From UBA5158 sp040389045 (GTDB taxonomy: Bacteria > Pseudomonadota > Gammaproteobacteria > DSM-16500), in contig JAZKAT010000023.1 in the NCBI GenBank assembly GCA_040389045.1, forward strand, positions 110,380-174,379: a DNA stretch of 64,000 nucleotides. Reading direction: 5' to 3'. Positions within the stretch are counted from its first letter, which is position 1; every line of letters starts with the position of its first letter. Below the pieces are notes generated by a model that saw nothing but the letters and a program-made list of their open reading frames with translations, was not told the DNA's origin and did not search any database. The translations under genes were made by a program, and so were the position numbers. Below are positions 44,673 through 54,197 of this stretch, in pieces.

Positions 44673-46304
44673 TTAAAACAAGGCTCCCCGTATGGCGCTG
44701 AGCTCATGCGGGTTACGTTTTTTAAGGGCCAGAAAAGAGACGGTATTAGCAGCAGCATTGGCGTTGGCGTTGGTTATTGTTAATTGCAATTTGCCGTCTT
44801 TGCTTTCCAGGCTGAATTCCTCGTTTACATCGGTAATATAAATAATCGTCTTATCATTTGAAATAATTACCTGGTATGCGGTAATTGATTTACCTTCAGC
44901 GATAAATTTTTCAATGGTAGTTTTGGTGCCGTCGTCTATCTTTAACGTTGAAGCCGGATTTAATTTCATAGCTAAGGATTGCGTTACGTCCGTTTTACTG
45001 TGATAAAGAACAGGCATGTTGTGGATGTCGAGAGAGAATTCCAATCTGCCAGTCACTAAATTCAAATTACCTCCAGACGATACAGTGGTGTCTGAAGTAA
45101 CATTATAGGAGGCGCCATCCTCTTGATAACCCGCTATATTGATGTAATCACTATGCGGCAGCGAAACAATTAATTCCACACCACTATCCGCCTGATAGGA
45201 TTTCTGTAATTCATCAATTTTTGTCGAATACGGACAGACTACCGCTTTTATTTTTTGATTTAACCCGTCATAACCCAGGCGGGTCTTAACAGCAGCCAGG
45301 CGGGTTTGGATTTCGCTATCGGATAAATTAAAATATTGTTGGAGAATAAGATCAGGCGCAGTATTTTTTGATTCGACGGTGTCTTTCCAGGAGGGATTTA
45401 ATCTATCCAAACCTAAATCTACGCCGCTCGCTGAAAATGCCAGCAAAGCTTCATAGAAACCATCTTGCAAAAACTCAGCATTAGGATCGTAAAAAGCCGG
45501 GCTTTCTTTTTTTAAAGCGAGTGCTAATTGCGTGTACTCAGCTTCATTTGTTGTTATGCCTTTCATAGAAATATAATAAAAGACAAAAGGTGCCCAGGTT
45601 TGTTCATATTCCGCTGTTTGCGCATCTAGCAATTTATTGCGGGTGACGTTAAGTGCCACATAATCTTTTAAAAATTCAGGATCGGATGTAGTCAAATACG
45701 CTTCGATTAATTCATTTTCCAAATAAAGCAAAGTTAAATTATCCGTTTGACGAAAGCCACTGTAAGCAATATGTTTTTTTAGTAACTCGAATTTACTTTG
45801 CGCGTAAGGTGAATCGGATAATTCATAATAGAAATAATATACGTTAATCAACCCCAGGGTATTCGCTGCAAAATTCTCGGCTGCATAGGAAGATTGTTCA
45901 AAAGCTTCAAAAGCTATAGTTGGCTGGCCATCTACCGTAAAATAGGGTTGGAAATTCTCTTTTGTTGCATTCAGATCAGTCATCATGAGTTGGGTATTGA
46001 ATGCAACTATGCCGATTTCATCATTAGGTAAATAGTACACCGGTAAACCGCTGATAGTTTGTTTCTGCCAATCAGGATTTTTTGGGGTGAAATCGAAACC
46101 ATAAATATGGTCTGCAGAAGAAGTAAAATAAATTAGCGCCGGATGTTTATTACTAATTTGAAATCCGGGCCAGATATCTTTGGTGTTTGATTTTAAAGTT
46201 GGATAGTAGGCGGCAAGCTGACGTATGTAAGTGGTTTCAAAATCATTTGCGAATGCGGTTTCAATACTTAACAGGGCGAGTATTACGGTCAGGATGACTT
46301 TCAT
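44673..46304 (-). CDS. secreted protein of unknown function, 543 residues
   Basis: No family recognised. A signal peptide spans residues 1-19 (IETAFA). The mature part looks like a helical N-terminal half (about 120-370) followed by a beta-rich C-terminal half. Only one cysteine is seen (in VVCPYSTK). The last 13 or so residues (RNPHELSAIRGALF) are the translation of the family D repeat at 44686-44717, so the natural 3' end was replaced by the repeat. The M15 peptidase gene follows on the same strand. The start has weak upstream signals (gcact). Confidence 0.75.
   Translation of the reverse strand: MKVILTVILALLSIETAFANDFETTYIRQLAAYYPTLKSNTKDIWPGFQISNKHPALIYFTSSADHIYGFDFTPKNPDWQKQTISGLPVYYLPNDEIGIVAFNTQLMMTDLNATKENFQPYFTVDGQPTIAFEAFEQSSYAAENFAANTLGLINVYYFYYELSDSPYAQSKFELLKKHIAYSGFRQTDNLTLLYLENELIEAYLTTSDPEFLKDYVALNVTRNKLLDAQTAEYEQTWAPFVFYYISMKGITTNEAEYTQLALALKKESPAFYDPNAEFLQDGFYEALLAFSASGVDLGLDRLNPSWKDTVESKNTAPDLILQQYFNLSDSEIQTRLAAVKTRLGYDGLNQKIKAVVCPYSTKIDELQKSYQADSGVELIVSLPHSDYINIAGYQEDGASYNVTSDTTVSSGGNLNLVTGRLEFSLDIHNMPVLYHSKTDVTQSLAMKLNPASTLKIDDGTKTTIEKFIAEGKSITAYQVIISNDKTIIYITDVNEEFSLESKDGKLQLTITNANANAAANTVSFLALKKRNPHELSAIRGALF
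44686..44717. repeat. family D repeat forming the 3' end of the upstream coding region
   Basis: ccccgtatggcgctgagctc followed by atgcgggttacg. Read on the minus strand it supplies the terminal codons of the 543-residue protein. Confidence 0.85.
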
Positions 46305-46372
46305 GGTAAGTGCTCTTGAGTATAAAAGAAGAGCAAATGATAGTCAAATTTAGCAGGATAGTCAATATTAAT

Positions 46373-46400
46373 GTCATGCCAGCGCAGGCTGGCATGACAT
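46373..46400. repeat. REP-like palindrome, family A (inverted)
   Basis: gtcatgccagcgcaggctgg followed by catgacat. It lies between the beta-helix gene and the 543-residue protein, and is the reverse complement of 9500-9526 apart from its ends. Confidence 0.85.
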
Positions 46401-46410
46401 CGTTTCAGGA

Positions 46411-48717
46411 TCAACCTTGTGCTAATGCGGCACAGGATGGTCGTGGGGTGGTAATAGATGGGAAGGTAAAGCTTTGTCCCACGGTGTAACCTATGTTGTT
46501 ACTTTGATTGGTGGGAACACACTGAGCAGCCAGACCATAATCCGCGGTGGTATCATTACCAGTGAGACTGGAAAGGAAGTAAACCGTATTATTAGTCACG
46601 GTGATGTTAGTGCAACTGCTGGCATAAACATTAAAAGTATTTATCCCAATTCGACCTGGTCCAAACGTGTTATTGGAAGGGTTAAAGAAATTATTGTTAT
46701 CGCCATAAACATAATTGCCATCAATAGTAATATCATGGCCGGTCGATACGTCTATACCATAGTTCCCCGCATTCACTAACAAATTATCATGCGCGAAAAC
46801 ATAACCAGGTCCTGAAGTACCAGGGCCAGTATCACCGTCGGTTAACATCATGCCGCCGCAATTCCAAAAATCACCGCTGCCGGTTAGCCGGTTACCTACC
46901 ATTTTCAATGGCGATGCCGCTGTACCACTGGACAGGAACAAACTAAAGGAATCACATGGGCCTTGTAATGGCGTAGGAGGTGGTGAGGGTTGCACATAGT
47001 AGTTACAGCTAATACTATTATTTGGCCCCGAGATTTGATTGAATTGAATTACCGATGTGTTTTGTCCATTGATACCAGTGACATTGGTAATCATATTGAA
47101 TTGAACCGTTGCCGCCGTAACATTTGCATTATTATTTGCAAGATAAATACCAAAGCCAGAATTCGTAATAGTATTATATTGAATGGATTGGCTAGTGGCA
47201 AATTCAGATGAAATACCTTGCGACACTACATCATGGATAGAGTTATTTTTTATTACCGCTTTTGCTGTGCTGGCCACATGGATACCTCGACCGCCGCAAG
47301 GACCGATTACACTGTTGGTAATAGTAATCGATGCGCCACCTGCTACGTTAACGCAATCACCACTTGGATTAGTAATTCTGACGTGATCCAGCACGTAATT
47401 GCCTGAGGTCCCCGTGTTGACTGGGGCCGTCGCAGTTAGAGCGCCGCCATCTGATACATAACCCACACTGGCAACTGTACCAACGATAACGCTACTAGCG
47501 CTTGCCGCCGTCTGCCAGGTCGTGAACTCTTGTGCTTGTTCCGCATTGGTAGGATCAGCGGAACCATTCGGTAGATAACTGGTATTACCCGATACTGCGC
47601 CACCCTGCCCTGGCAAATTCCAGTCGTTACGCACTGGTTGATTTGAACCATTGTTTTTAATGAGTCCCAACACATTGTTCGTCACGCTATTATTAAAAAA
47701 CACGGTACCAGTCTGATTATATAAGTTAATATTGACTGCACCTGCCGCGTTACCATAAGTGGACATTGGATAAAATGTTTTGCCATCGGGTAGATAACCG
47801 CTGGAAACCACGCGATTATTTGCCACCGTATTATTATTTCCTGCTTCAATTGCGATGCCAAAATTAGCGGTTGCATTAACATAGTTGCGCACTATATTAA
47901 TATACGCGCTGGCCGTAGTCGCGGTATCGTTGGTGCCTCCATTAACAAGTATGCCGCCATACGCATACAAATCTTTACCCGGCATGGTGGGCAGAGCGCC
48001 AGAAATATAATTGTCATGGACTTGAATTGGACTGGCGCTAGTACCACTGGTTTCATTAAATTCAATGAGTGCGCCACTCGAACTTTGACCCGCGGTATTA
48101 ACTATTTCATTCCAACCAATATCAACGCCTGGCAAACCGGTAATATTGCCAGTATGAATTGCCTGACCATTGTATTGGCCGGTTGTTGAATAACCATTAT
48201 TACCATCACTAGGACGCGCATCAACATTATTAAAAATATTTTTGCTAATAATGAGAGTATTGCTGGCCGTCCTGTTGCCCGCATAAGAACTATTATAAAA
48301 ACCGATACGCATACCATTAATTATATTGTTTTGCATATTGATATTGGTAAAGGCATTAACATGTAAAAATATACCTTTTGCCGTGCCACGCACATTGGGA
48401 TTAGTGCCGGTACCGGTAGTATTGTTGACGGTAATATTGGCGGGCACAGCAGTCGCTTGAATTAAATCGCCCGGGCCTTGTAACAATGAATTAGTAATCG
48501 TAACTGGCGTTGACACAGTGATAGTAATAGCAGGCTGGGTAGCAGTCCCTTGATAATTTCCTGAAATCACACTGCCATTAGCTTGCACGTAAGCGGCATT
48601 CACAACTAGAGGGCCTTGAAATACGGGAGCATGTGCATAAGCGGATGAGGAAATAAACGAAGTGAGCAATATGAATTTTGAAAATCTGAATACAGGTTTT
48701 AAAACATTGTTGTCCAT
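46411..48717 (-). CDS. exported right-handed parallel beta-helix protein
   Basis: A 768-residue protein; the ATG at 48717 has AGGAG nine bases upstream (a GTG two codons earlier is too close). The signal peptide ends near SAYA (about residue 28). The rest is rich in Asn, Gly, Thr, Ile and Val with repeated x-I-x-N-N-x-I coils typical of pectate-lyase-like (PbH1) folds. Two similar halves, each opening with TITNS(L/V)(L/I)xG (about 73 and 460), suggest an internal duplication. Catalytic residues of known polysaccharide lyases are not apparent; a surface adhesin or carbohydrate-active role is possible. A 16-base palindrome lies upstream. Confidence 0.8.
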   Translation of the reverse strand: MDNNVLKPVFRFSKFILLTSFISSSAYAHAPVFQGPLVVNAAYVQANGSVISGNYQGTATQPAITITVSTPVTITNSLLQGPGDLIQATAVPANITVNNTTGTGTNPNVRGTAKGIFLHVNAFTNINMQNNIINGMRIGFYNSSYAGNRTASNTLIISKNIFNNVDARPSDGNNGYSTTGQYNGQAIHTGNITGLPGVDIGWNEIVNTAGQSSSGALIEFNETSGTSASPIQVHDNYISGALPTMPGKDLYAYGGILVNGGTNDTATTASAYINIVRNYVNATANFGIAIEAGNNNTVANNRVVSSGYLPDGKTFYPMSTYGNAAGAVNINLYNQTGTVFFNNSVTNNVLGLIKNNGSNQPVRNDWNLPGQGGAVSGNTSYLPNGSADPTNAEQAQEFTTWQTAASASSVIVGTVASVGYVSDGGALTATAPVNTGTSGNYVLDHVRITNPSGDCVNVAGGASITITNSVIGPCGGRGIHVASTAKAVIKNNSIHDVVSQGISSEFATSQSIQYNTITNSGFGIYLANNNANVTAATVQFNMITNVTGINGQNTSVIQFNQISGPNNSISCNYYVQPSPPPTPLQGPCDSFSLFLSSGTAASPLKMVGNRLTGSGDFWNCGGMMLTDGDTGPGTSGPGYVFAHDNLLVNAGNYGIDVSTGHDITIDGNYVYGDNNNFFNPSNNTFGPGRIGINTFNVYASSCTNITVTNNTVYFLSSLTGNDTTADYGLAAQCVPTNQSNNIGYTVGQSFTFPSITTPRPSCAALAQG

Positions 48718-48795
48718 GTACACCTACTCCTGAGTGTGATTGAAAAATAAAGAATGCTTTTACGATGTGTAACTTTCAATGATTGAAGAGAGAGT

Positions 48796-48811
48796 ATTAG
48801 AGTACTCTAAT
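48796..48811. promoter_or_regulatory. perfect 16-base palindrome upstream of the beta-helix gene
   Basis: ATTAGAGTACTCTAAT is fully self-complementary. It lies about 80 bases upstream of the start and 17 bases upstream of a TTGAAA (minus strand, 48774-48779), a position suited to an activator site. Confidence 0.45.
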
Positions 48812-48925
48812 TTTTTTTAAAAAACTACAATTCTGTTTTTGTAATATTTTTAAATAATATCAGGTACGCTTGTGGGAAAAATGTTCGTTTTAGAAAAAAA
48901 GAATTGTTACAGTTATATAAAATTC

Positions 48926-50479
48926 TTATTTTAAATGTTTAAATGTCAGGTTAGGCAAACGCAGGTAATGCACTAACAGTCTTGAGATAAATACACCTAA
49001 GATAGTTATCACTACCGCATATTCAATATATTCCGGTTGTGCCTGCTTGGTACTTAATAAAATATAAACTGACAGAAAAAATCCCCAGATAATGGCGATC
49101 TCGCCATAAAATTCACCTTCTAACGCTTCGATGTAACGTTTCTTACTAAGCATATCTCGCAAAATACCACCGCCCGCTCCGGTCACAAATGCAAAAAATG
49201 GCCCCCACAACCATAAAGGGTTAGCTTTTGCTAACAACGATACCATGACGCCAATGACGGTAAATGTTGCAAGTCCAATCGCATCAGTTATCGTTAACAA
49301 CATGGCGGCATGTCCCACTATGATATGCTCAATTTCTCGCGGAATTTTGTCGCGCTTTTTGTAATGATTTAATATTTTTAAAAAAATAAAACCGAACAAA
49401 ACCGTGATTAACACCGCCAGCAAGTAAACCGGCGATTGCAACGCCGCAACTGGATTTCTGCCAAAGATAATATCGCGAATCAACCCGCCACCCAGTGACG
49501 GCAAAATCGCTAAAATAAATGCGCCAAACAAAGTAGTCTTTTCTCTATAGGCAATCAACAAACCGGAAATCGCAAACGCAACCGTACCGATAATTTCAGT
49601 AATCTTAAACCACATCGCGCTACGGATTTGAAAAACAATCGCCGGATAAAGATACCAGGAGATAATATTGCGATAAGCCGACGACTTGACCACTTCGCGT
49701 ATACTTTTATTAAATTGTTCCACCACATCGGGAGTTACGCTTTTTTTACTAAATACTAAATAAATTGACGACTTCACTTTTAACCTGTGCTCAACAATAT
49801 GCAGCGGAGAATTCGCATGCCAGATCAGACTGCTGCCCACAATCCTATCCGCGATAAAACCATCGATATCACCGCTTAATAATAAATCCAGGCTGTCATT
49901 ATCGCTCTCGGTGTTAACGACTTCCTGCGCATTCGCGGGATCACCGATAAATTGATTGATGGCCGGATCAGAATAAGCAAACCCTTTGACTACGCCCAAT
50001 TTAAAATGCGTTTGTTTTATGTAATTTAACAATTCCGTATTCGATTGGTGCGCTATCTCTGGCATTTTACCGCTAGGCAAAAACAGTGACGCCGAGGAAT
50101 GTCGATAAGGAATAGAATAGTATAAATACTCGGCCCGCTCTTTAGTTAAAAGGACGCCTGGCGTAAAATCTTCTTTGCCGTCTTTCATGGCTTTTAATAA
50201 GTTGTCCCACTCCATATATTGATAGGCCAGTTTTACTTTGGCATGTTTTGCAATTAAGTTCGCTAATTCATAATCAAGCCCGGTTAGGGTTTTAATACCA
50301 TTTTCATCTTCTTCGTAAAGATAAGGAGGAAAAAGATACCAGCCACTTTGCAGCGTTTTAGCATGCGACAAATCTATTTCTGGCTTCGCCGTTTCGCCCA
50401 AAGCATTGGTCATGCCCAGACAGCCCAACACCATTGTCAGTAGCAAAATAAATTTTTTAAAATTACCGAAAGTAGACAT
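48926..50479 (-). CDS. periplasmic solute-binding domain fused to a YicG/TRIC-like channel domain (copy 2)
   Basis: A 517-residue chimera. The signal peptide is about 1-26. An SBP_bac_3 domain (about 35-270) has GLDYELANLIAK and LLTKERAEYLYYSIPYR. A membrane domain of the UPF0126/Gly_transporter (PF03458) family follows (about 290-505), with two inverted-type repeats: GGGLIRD at 330-336 and GGGILRD at 436-442, TDAIGLATFTVIG between them, and an FISRLLVHYLRL ending as in YicG. The start overlaps the paralogous upstream gene by 17 bases. A ligand-gated or ligand-feeding channel is inferred; the ligand may be an amino acid. Confidence 0.85.
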   Translation of the reverse strand: MSTFGNFKKFILLLTMVLGCLGMTNALGETAKPEIDLSHAKTLQSGWYLFPPYLYEEDENGIKTLTGLDYELANLIAKHAKVKLAYQYMEWDNLLKAMKDGKEDFTPGVLLTKERAEYLYYSIPYRHSSASLFLPSGKMPEIAHQSNTELLNYIKQTHFKLGVVKGFAYSDPAINQFIGDPANAQEVVNTESDNDSLDLLLSGDIDGFIADRIVGSSLIWHANSPLHIVEHRLKVKSSIYLVFSKKSVTPDVVEQFNKSIREVVKSSAYRNIISWYLYPAIVFQIRSAMWFKITEIIGTVAFAISGLLIAYREKTTLFGAFILAILPSLGGGLIRDIIFGRNPVAALQSPVYLLAVLITVLFGFIFLKILNHYKKRDKIPREIEHIIVGHAAMLLTITDAIGLATFTVIGVMVSLLAKANPLWLWGPFFAFVTGAGGGILRDMLSKKRYIEALEGEFYGEIAIIWGFFLSVYILLSTKQAQPEYIEYAVVITILGVFISRLLVHYLRLPNLTFKHLK

Positions 50480-51989
50480 TAGGCACCTTGAAATAATGAA
50501 TCAATAACCGTGTGACAAAGACCCCTGCGATAGTAATAAAAATCAAATTGCGAACAAAATCCGGCTGGATATTATTCGCGTTAAACATAATGGCCAGCGA
50601 CAGAAACAAACTCCAGATAATGCCCACTTCGGAATTAATTTCACCGACTACATCTTCCAGACGTTCATTTTTACTTATAATGTCTCTTAAGATAGTCCCA
50701 AAAGACGCGGTCAAAAAGCCAAAAAAAGGCCCCCATAGCCAGAGTGGTTCCACTCTGGCCATCAGTGAAGTCATTACACCTGAAACAGTCAGAGTAGCCA
50801 GCCCCAGCGTGTCGCACACAACCAGTAAAGGATTAAATATTTTGCGCGAATCGGCAATAATGTAATGATAGATTTTGGATTTGCGTCGAATAACATTATG
50901 TTGTACCAGTTCATAGAAAGCGGTCGTTATACAAAAACCCATAAATACAACGCCGCAAATCAACAACAAATAATTCGGCGACTCCAGTGCTTCTACCGGT
51001 CTATTACTGAAGATGGCATCACGAAGTATGCCTCCCGTCAGGCACGGCAGGACCGCATACAATAGTGCTGACAGAAATGATTTATTTAATTCAAGAGCAA
51101 TTAATACGCCGGAAATGGAAAAGAAAATAGCGCCCAAAATATCCAGTGATTTAAACCATTCCTTGCCGGTGGCTTGCATCATAATGACGGGATAGATATA
51201 CCAGGTAAAATCATTTCTAAATACAGGCGAATCTTTATCATTGGTGATGGCTTCATCAAATGCCTGCACTACCGCTGGCGATACTGTTTTTTTACTAAAA
51301 ATAAAATGTATTGTCGTTTTCATTGGCAAAGGGTGTTCTGCAACTTTCGTGTCTTCTCTTGCCAGCCAGACCAGTGATGATCCGGCAATTCTATCAGCAA
51401 TGAAACCATCGATTTCATTATCCAGTAATGATTTTAGCGCGGCGGTTTCATCAGTGAATTGTATAATGTATTTTGTATTAGCCGGATCTTTAACAAAACT
51501 ATCCATTTTTTCATTGGCAAGGATATCGGCGGCTTTTACACCCAGACGAAAATTATTTGTTTTTATATAAGTAATAAATTCTTCAACGGTGTGAAATTTA
51601 TAATATTGATTTTTATCGCGTAAAACATATAAGGCGTTTTCTTCATTACGATAAGGTTTGGAATAATAAACATATTGTGCCCGCTCTTCCGAATAAGTGG
51701 CGCCAGAAGTTATATCAACCTCGCCATGCTTTAGTGCCTCCAGAATGCTTTGGAAAGTCATTTCAGTGAAACGTACCTTTGTCCCGGCATCAGCGGCGAT
51801 AAGCTTTAATAATTCGATATCCAGGCCGGTCAGCGAACTCTGCAAGCCAGGAGTTTTAAGATATTTATAGGGATACCAGATTGACCAGCCGACTTTTAAG
51901 GTTGTTTCTGTAGATTTTTCTTGCGATAATGCAATATTAGTGTAAAAAAGAATACAAATGGTGATATAGAAGATGTAAAGTTTTTTCAT
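50463..51989 (-). CDS. periplasmic solute-binding domain fused to a YicG/TRIC-like channel domain (copy 1)
   Basis: Paralogue of the next gene with the same architecture, 508 residues from ATG 51989. MKKLYIFYITIC begins a signal peptide; AAAGGA lies 12 bases upstream. A start 11 codons earlier has no ribosome binding site. The SBP_bac_3 domain shows GLDIELLKLIAAD and YSEERAQYVYYSKPYR; the channel domain shows the repeats GGILRDAIF and FGTILRDII (the second GGG is changed to FGT) and DTLGLATLTVSG. The two copies have diverged widely in the binding domain, which suggests different ligands, while sharing one transcript. Confidence 0.85.
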   Translation of the reverse strand: MKKLYIFYITICILFYTNIALSQEKSTETTLKVGWSIWYPYKYLKTPGLQSSLTGLDIELLKLIAADAGTKVRFTEMTFQSILEALKHGEVDITSGATYSEERAQYVYYSKPYRNEENALYVLRDKNQYYKFHTVEEFITYIKTNNFRLGVKAADILANEKMDSFVKDPANTKYIIQFTDETAALKSLLDNEIDGFIADRIAGSSLVWLAREDTKVAEHPLPMKTTIHFIFSKKTVSPAVVQAFDEAITNDKDSPVFRNDFTWYIYPVIMMQATGKEWFKSLDILGAIFFSISGVLIALELNKSFLSALLYAVLPCLTGGILRDAIFSNRPVEALESPNYLLLICGVVFMGFCITTAFYELVQHNVIRRKSKIYHYIIADSRKIFNPLLVVCDTLGLATLTVSGVMTSLMARVEPLWLWGPFFGFLTASFGTILRDIISKNERLEDVVGEINSEVGIIWSLFLSLAIMFNANNIQPDFVRNLIFITIAGVFVTRLLIHYFKVPNVYFR

Positions 51990-52068
51990 GGATGGAGTAA
52001 ATCCTTTTACTACATTACTCATAATACAGTGAGTGATGTGGGTACTGCAATCGGGTGGCGGGACCTTC

Positions 52069-52096
52069 GTATATCGCTGCGCTCACATGGGCTACG
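52069..52096. repeat. degenerate family D repeat
   Basis: gtatatcgctgcgctcacat followed by gggctacg resembles the family D consensus in reverse. It lies in the divergent spacer 51990-52194. Confidence 0.45.
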
Positions 52097-52139
52097 TTTT
52101 ATATTTGGGCAATTAAATTCCTTTAAATTCCTTCACAAA

Positions 52140-52176
52140 TTGCCAAGCTTCTTTTACGCTACTAGCATAATATAAT
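52140..52176 (+). promoter_or_regulatory. TTGCCA and TATAAT boxes before the coiled-coil orphan gene
   Basis: TTGCCA (52140-52145) and a perfect TATAAT (52171-52176) are 25 bases apart. A 10-base tandem repeat (ttaaattcct) lies just upstream at 52113-52132. The leader is very short before the strong GGAGG at 52183. Confidence 0.4.
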
Positions 52177-52194
52177 AATACACGGAGGGGTTGG

Positions 52195-53997
52195 ATGGCC
52201 ACGTCAAGACCGCAACAACTTACTAAGTCGTCAATAAAAGATGATTTATTTCCCGATAGATCAGTCGTTGAATTAAATTCAACATATCTCCAGCAATTCC
52301 CAATAACAGGCCAGGTGCTTGCTAATGTGGCTTATCATGACCGATTGATGTTATCAAATTTATCAGAAGAGGATTATCTTTTTTATCTTGATGAAAAAAT
52401 CGGTTTATGGAACATAAATGTGCTGGGCATTGACGGTTTAACTTATGGCACAATTGCAAAATTATTTTTTCGATTATCGAAGTGTAATAATAAAGTAAAA
52501 GTATTAGGCATAGATAACTTGCTCGATGATGCCAATGAAAAATCAATCTCGCTGATTTATAATAATGTAGTTTTATGGTCCTCAACACAACCCTCTTTTT
52601 TTACGACGATAATCTGCGGCGGCAAAATTAGTGATACCTGGAAGAACCGCTTTTGTAATTTAAGTAACGTGCAATACTTAGCAAGCGAATTAAAACAAAT
52701 AACAAAACATATACTCGAAGTAAATTTTGTTAACCGTAATAACAGTGATCACACTATAAACCAGTTAAATTCCAGCTTAGCCGCCGCCCAAGAAGAATCA
52801 ATCAGACAAACGCAATTACTACAGGCTCAGCTTCAGGAATTATTTGCTAAAAACCAAGCCATGCAGCAACAATTGCTTTTACAGGAAGAAACACAACGAG
52901 TATTAGCGGCGAAGCTCGCAGCAGCGGAAGCAGCAGTTAATGCTTCGTCAGTAGAAATTTCAAATTTAGAAACTGACTGTGATGAAAAAAGCCAGGCCCT
53001 AATCAGGGCCCAGGATTCCTCCTCTAAAAAAATCAAAAAAATCCAGCAAGAACATCAACTAACTGATGCTAAGCTAGAGCAAGCTAATAAAAGAGTAAGT
53101 CAGCTGGAAACCTATTCCCGTCATGTTGGTACTCTGCTGGATGGATTTAAACAGAGCCGGTTATTTTCAGCAGAACCAATCGTTACTGAATCAAAAGAGC
53201 CAACGGTCGATTCATTACCCTCTACTAAAAAGAGAAGTTCAAAAAAACGCAAAGTTCGGGAAGTAAGTCTTATCGACGAAAGTCTTTCATATGCCGCCAA
53301 GTCTTTAATGAATTTACTGACAATACCTGCTAGCCCTCTGGAAAACGATACTACAGAAGAACACAAAAACGAGACGCAACCTAGCGATTTACACGTCGGT
53401 TTACAAGCTACTCTGCTACGTTTAGTGACACAACACAAACTTAACGTTAACCAACCAGAGGATGCCTTTGCACTGTATATCGAGCACGAAATAAAGATGT
53501 GTGAAAAAATATTTCTGGAAGGTAAAGGCTTTCATGAAATTACTTCAAAAGAAATTTATTCCGTTCTTTATTATTTGTGTTTTCTGGTTTGTAATTTACA
53601 TAAAAAGAAGAATGAATCAACATTGCCTTCCCCGTTAAATATTTATGCGTATTTGAACCAGACTAATGTAGCCCGAACCGAAGATAAAAAGTCTTTATTG
53701 CACACCCTCACCCGCATGTCTGACGCGGTTATAGATGTGTCAGAGGCTAATATGTGGTTAAGAGAAGGCGAAATACATTTTCATGAAAAAATAAAACATT
53801 TAATTGCGCAAAATGAAACTTTAAATTCGCAATTGGCTATCGCTCAGGCAGGGCAATTTAAGCATGCAGCGACTTCCAGCCCATCATCTAGCCCAGCGGC
53901 ATTTTTTAGCAATTCAGCCATGCCAGAAGAGAAGAAACCAACTCCTGCGCGCACGGAGAACGTAACAGTTACCGTTACGGTTTCAATGCAACCTTAA
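52195..53997 (+). CDS. coiled-coil protein with an NLS-like basic cluster, effector candidate
   Basis: No family recognised. The 600-residue protein starts after a strong GGAGG. Residues 1-180 are globular (a Leu/Ile-rich alpha/beta pattern), about 187-312 form a long coiled coil rich in Gln, Ala and Glu, and 345-354 is KKRSSKKRKV, close to a classical nuclear localisation signal. A helical region follows, with a second coiled coil at about 520-550 and a low-complexity Ser/Pro tail ending in alternating Thr-Val. There is no signal peptide. These are traits seen in host-targeted proteins of intracellular Legionellales, but secretion is not shown. Confidence 0.75.
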   Translation: MATSRPQQLTKSSIKDDLFPDRSVVELNSTYLQQFPITGQVLANVAYHDRLMLSNLSEEDYLFYLDEKIGLWNINVLGIDGLTYGTIAKLFFRLSKCNNKVKVLGIDNLLDDANEKSISLIYNNVVLWSSTQPSFFTTIICGGKISDTWKNRFCNLSNVQYLASELKQITKHILEVNFVNRNNSDHTINQLNSSLAAAQEESIRQTQLLQAQLQELFAKNQAMQQQLLLQEETQRVLAAKLAAAEAAVNASSVEISNLETDCDEKSQALIRAQDSSSKKIKKIQQEHQLTDAKLEQANKRVSQLETYSRHVGTLLDGFKQSRLFSAEPIVTESKEPTVDSLPSTKKRSSKKRKVREVSLIDESLSYAAKSLMNLLTIPASPLENDTTEEHKNETQPSDLHVGLQATLLRLVTQHKLNVNQPEDAFALYIEHEIKMCEKIFLEGKGFHEITSKEIYSVLYYLCFLVCNLHKKKNESTLPSPLNIYAYLNQTNVARTEDKKSLLHTLTRMSDAVIDVSEANMWLREGEIHFHEKIKHLIAQNETLNSQLAIAQAGQFKHAATSSPSSSPAAFFSNSAMPEEKKPTPARTENVTVTVTVSMQP

Positions 53998-54018
53998 TCC
54001 AGCCAGCTTCTTTACTAT

Positions 54019-54071
54019 CCCTCACCCGTCGCCTTCGGCGCCACCCTCTCCAACAAGGGGAGAGGTGAAAG
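54019..54071. repeat. family B repeat (inverted relative to 38249-38303)
   Basis: ccctcacccgtcgccttcgg followed by cgcc and a CTCTCC/GGAGAG stem. It follows the coiled-coil gene and could end its transcript. Confidence 0.8.
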
Positions 54072-54161
54072 AGGCGCGGCCCCCTAGGATTACAATTTTT
54101 TTGTAAATTCAAAAGCTTAGCACCCTTCGACAGATCATAAAATAATCATAACACCTTTAAC

Positions 54162-54170
54162 TGCTATAAT
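54162..54170 (+). promoter_or_regulatory. extended -10 promoter element of the kinase operon
   Basis: TGCTATAAT is a perfect extended -10 (TGn plus TATAAT), which can work without a -35. It lies 28 bases before the kinase ATG. Confidence 0.6.
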
Positions 54171-54197
54171 AATAGTAACTCTGGAGTGGGGTTTACT

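Noticed and set aside
52113..52132. TTAA-containing tandem repeat as a PmrA box for the coiled-coil gene
   Set aside because: The TTAA cores are 10, not 11, bases apart and lie too far upstream of the TATAAT to overlap a -35.
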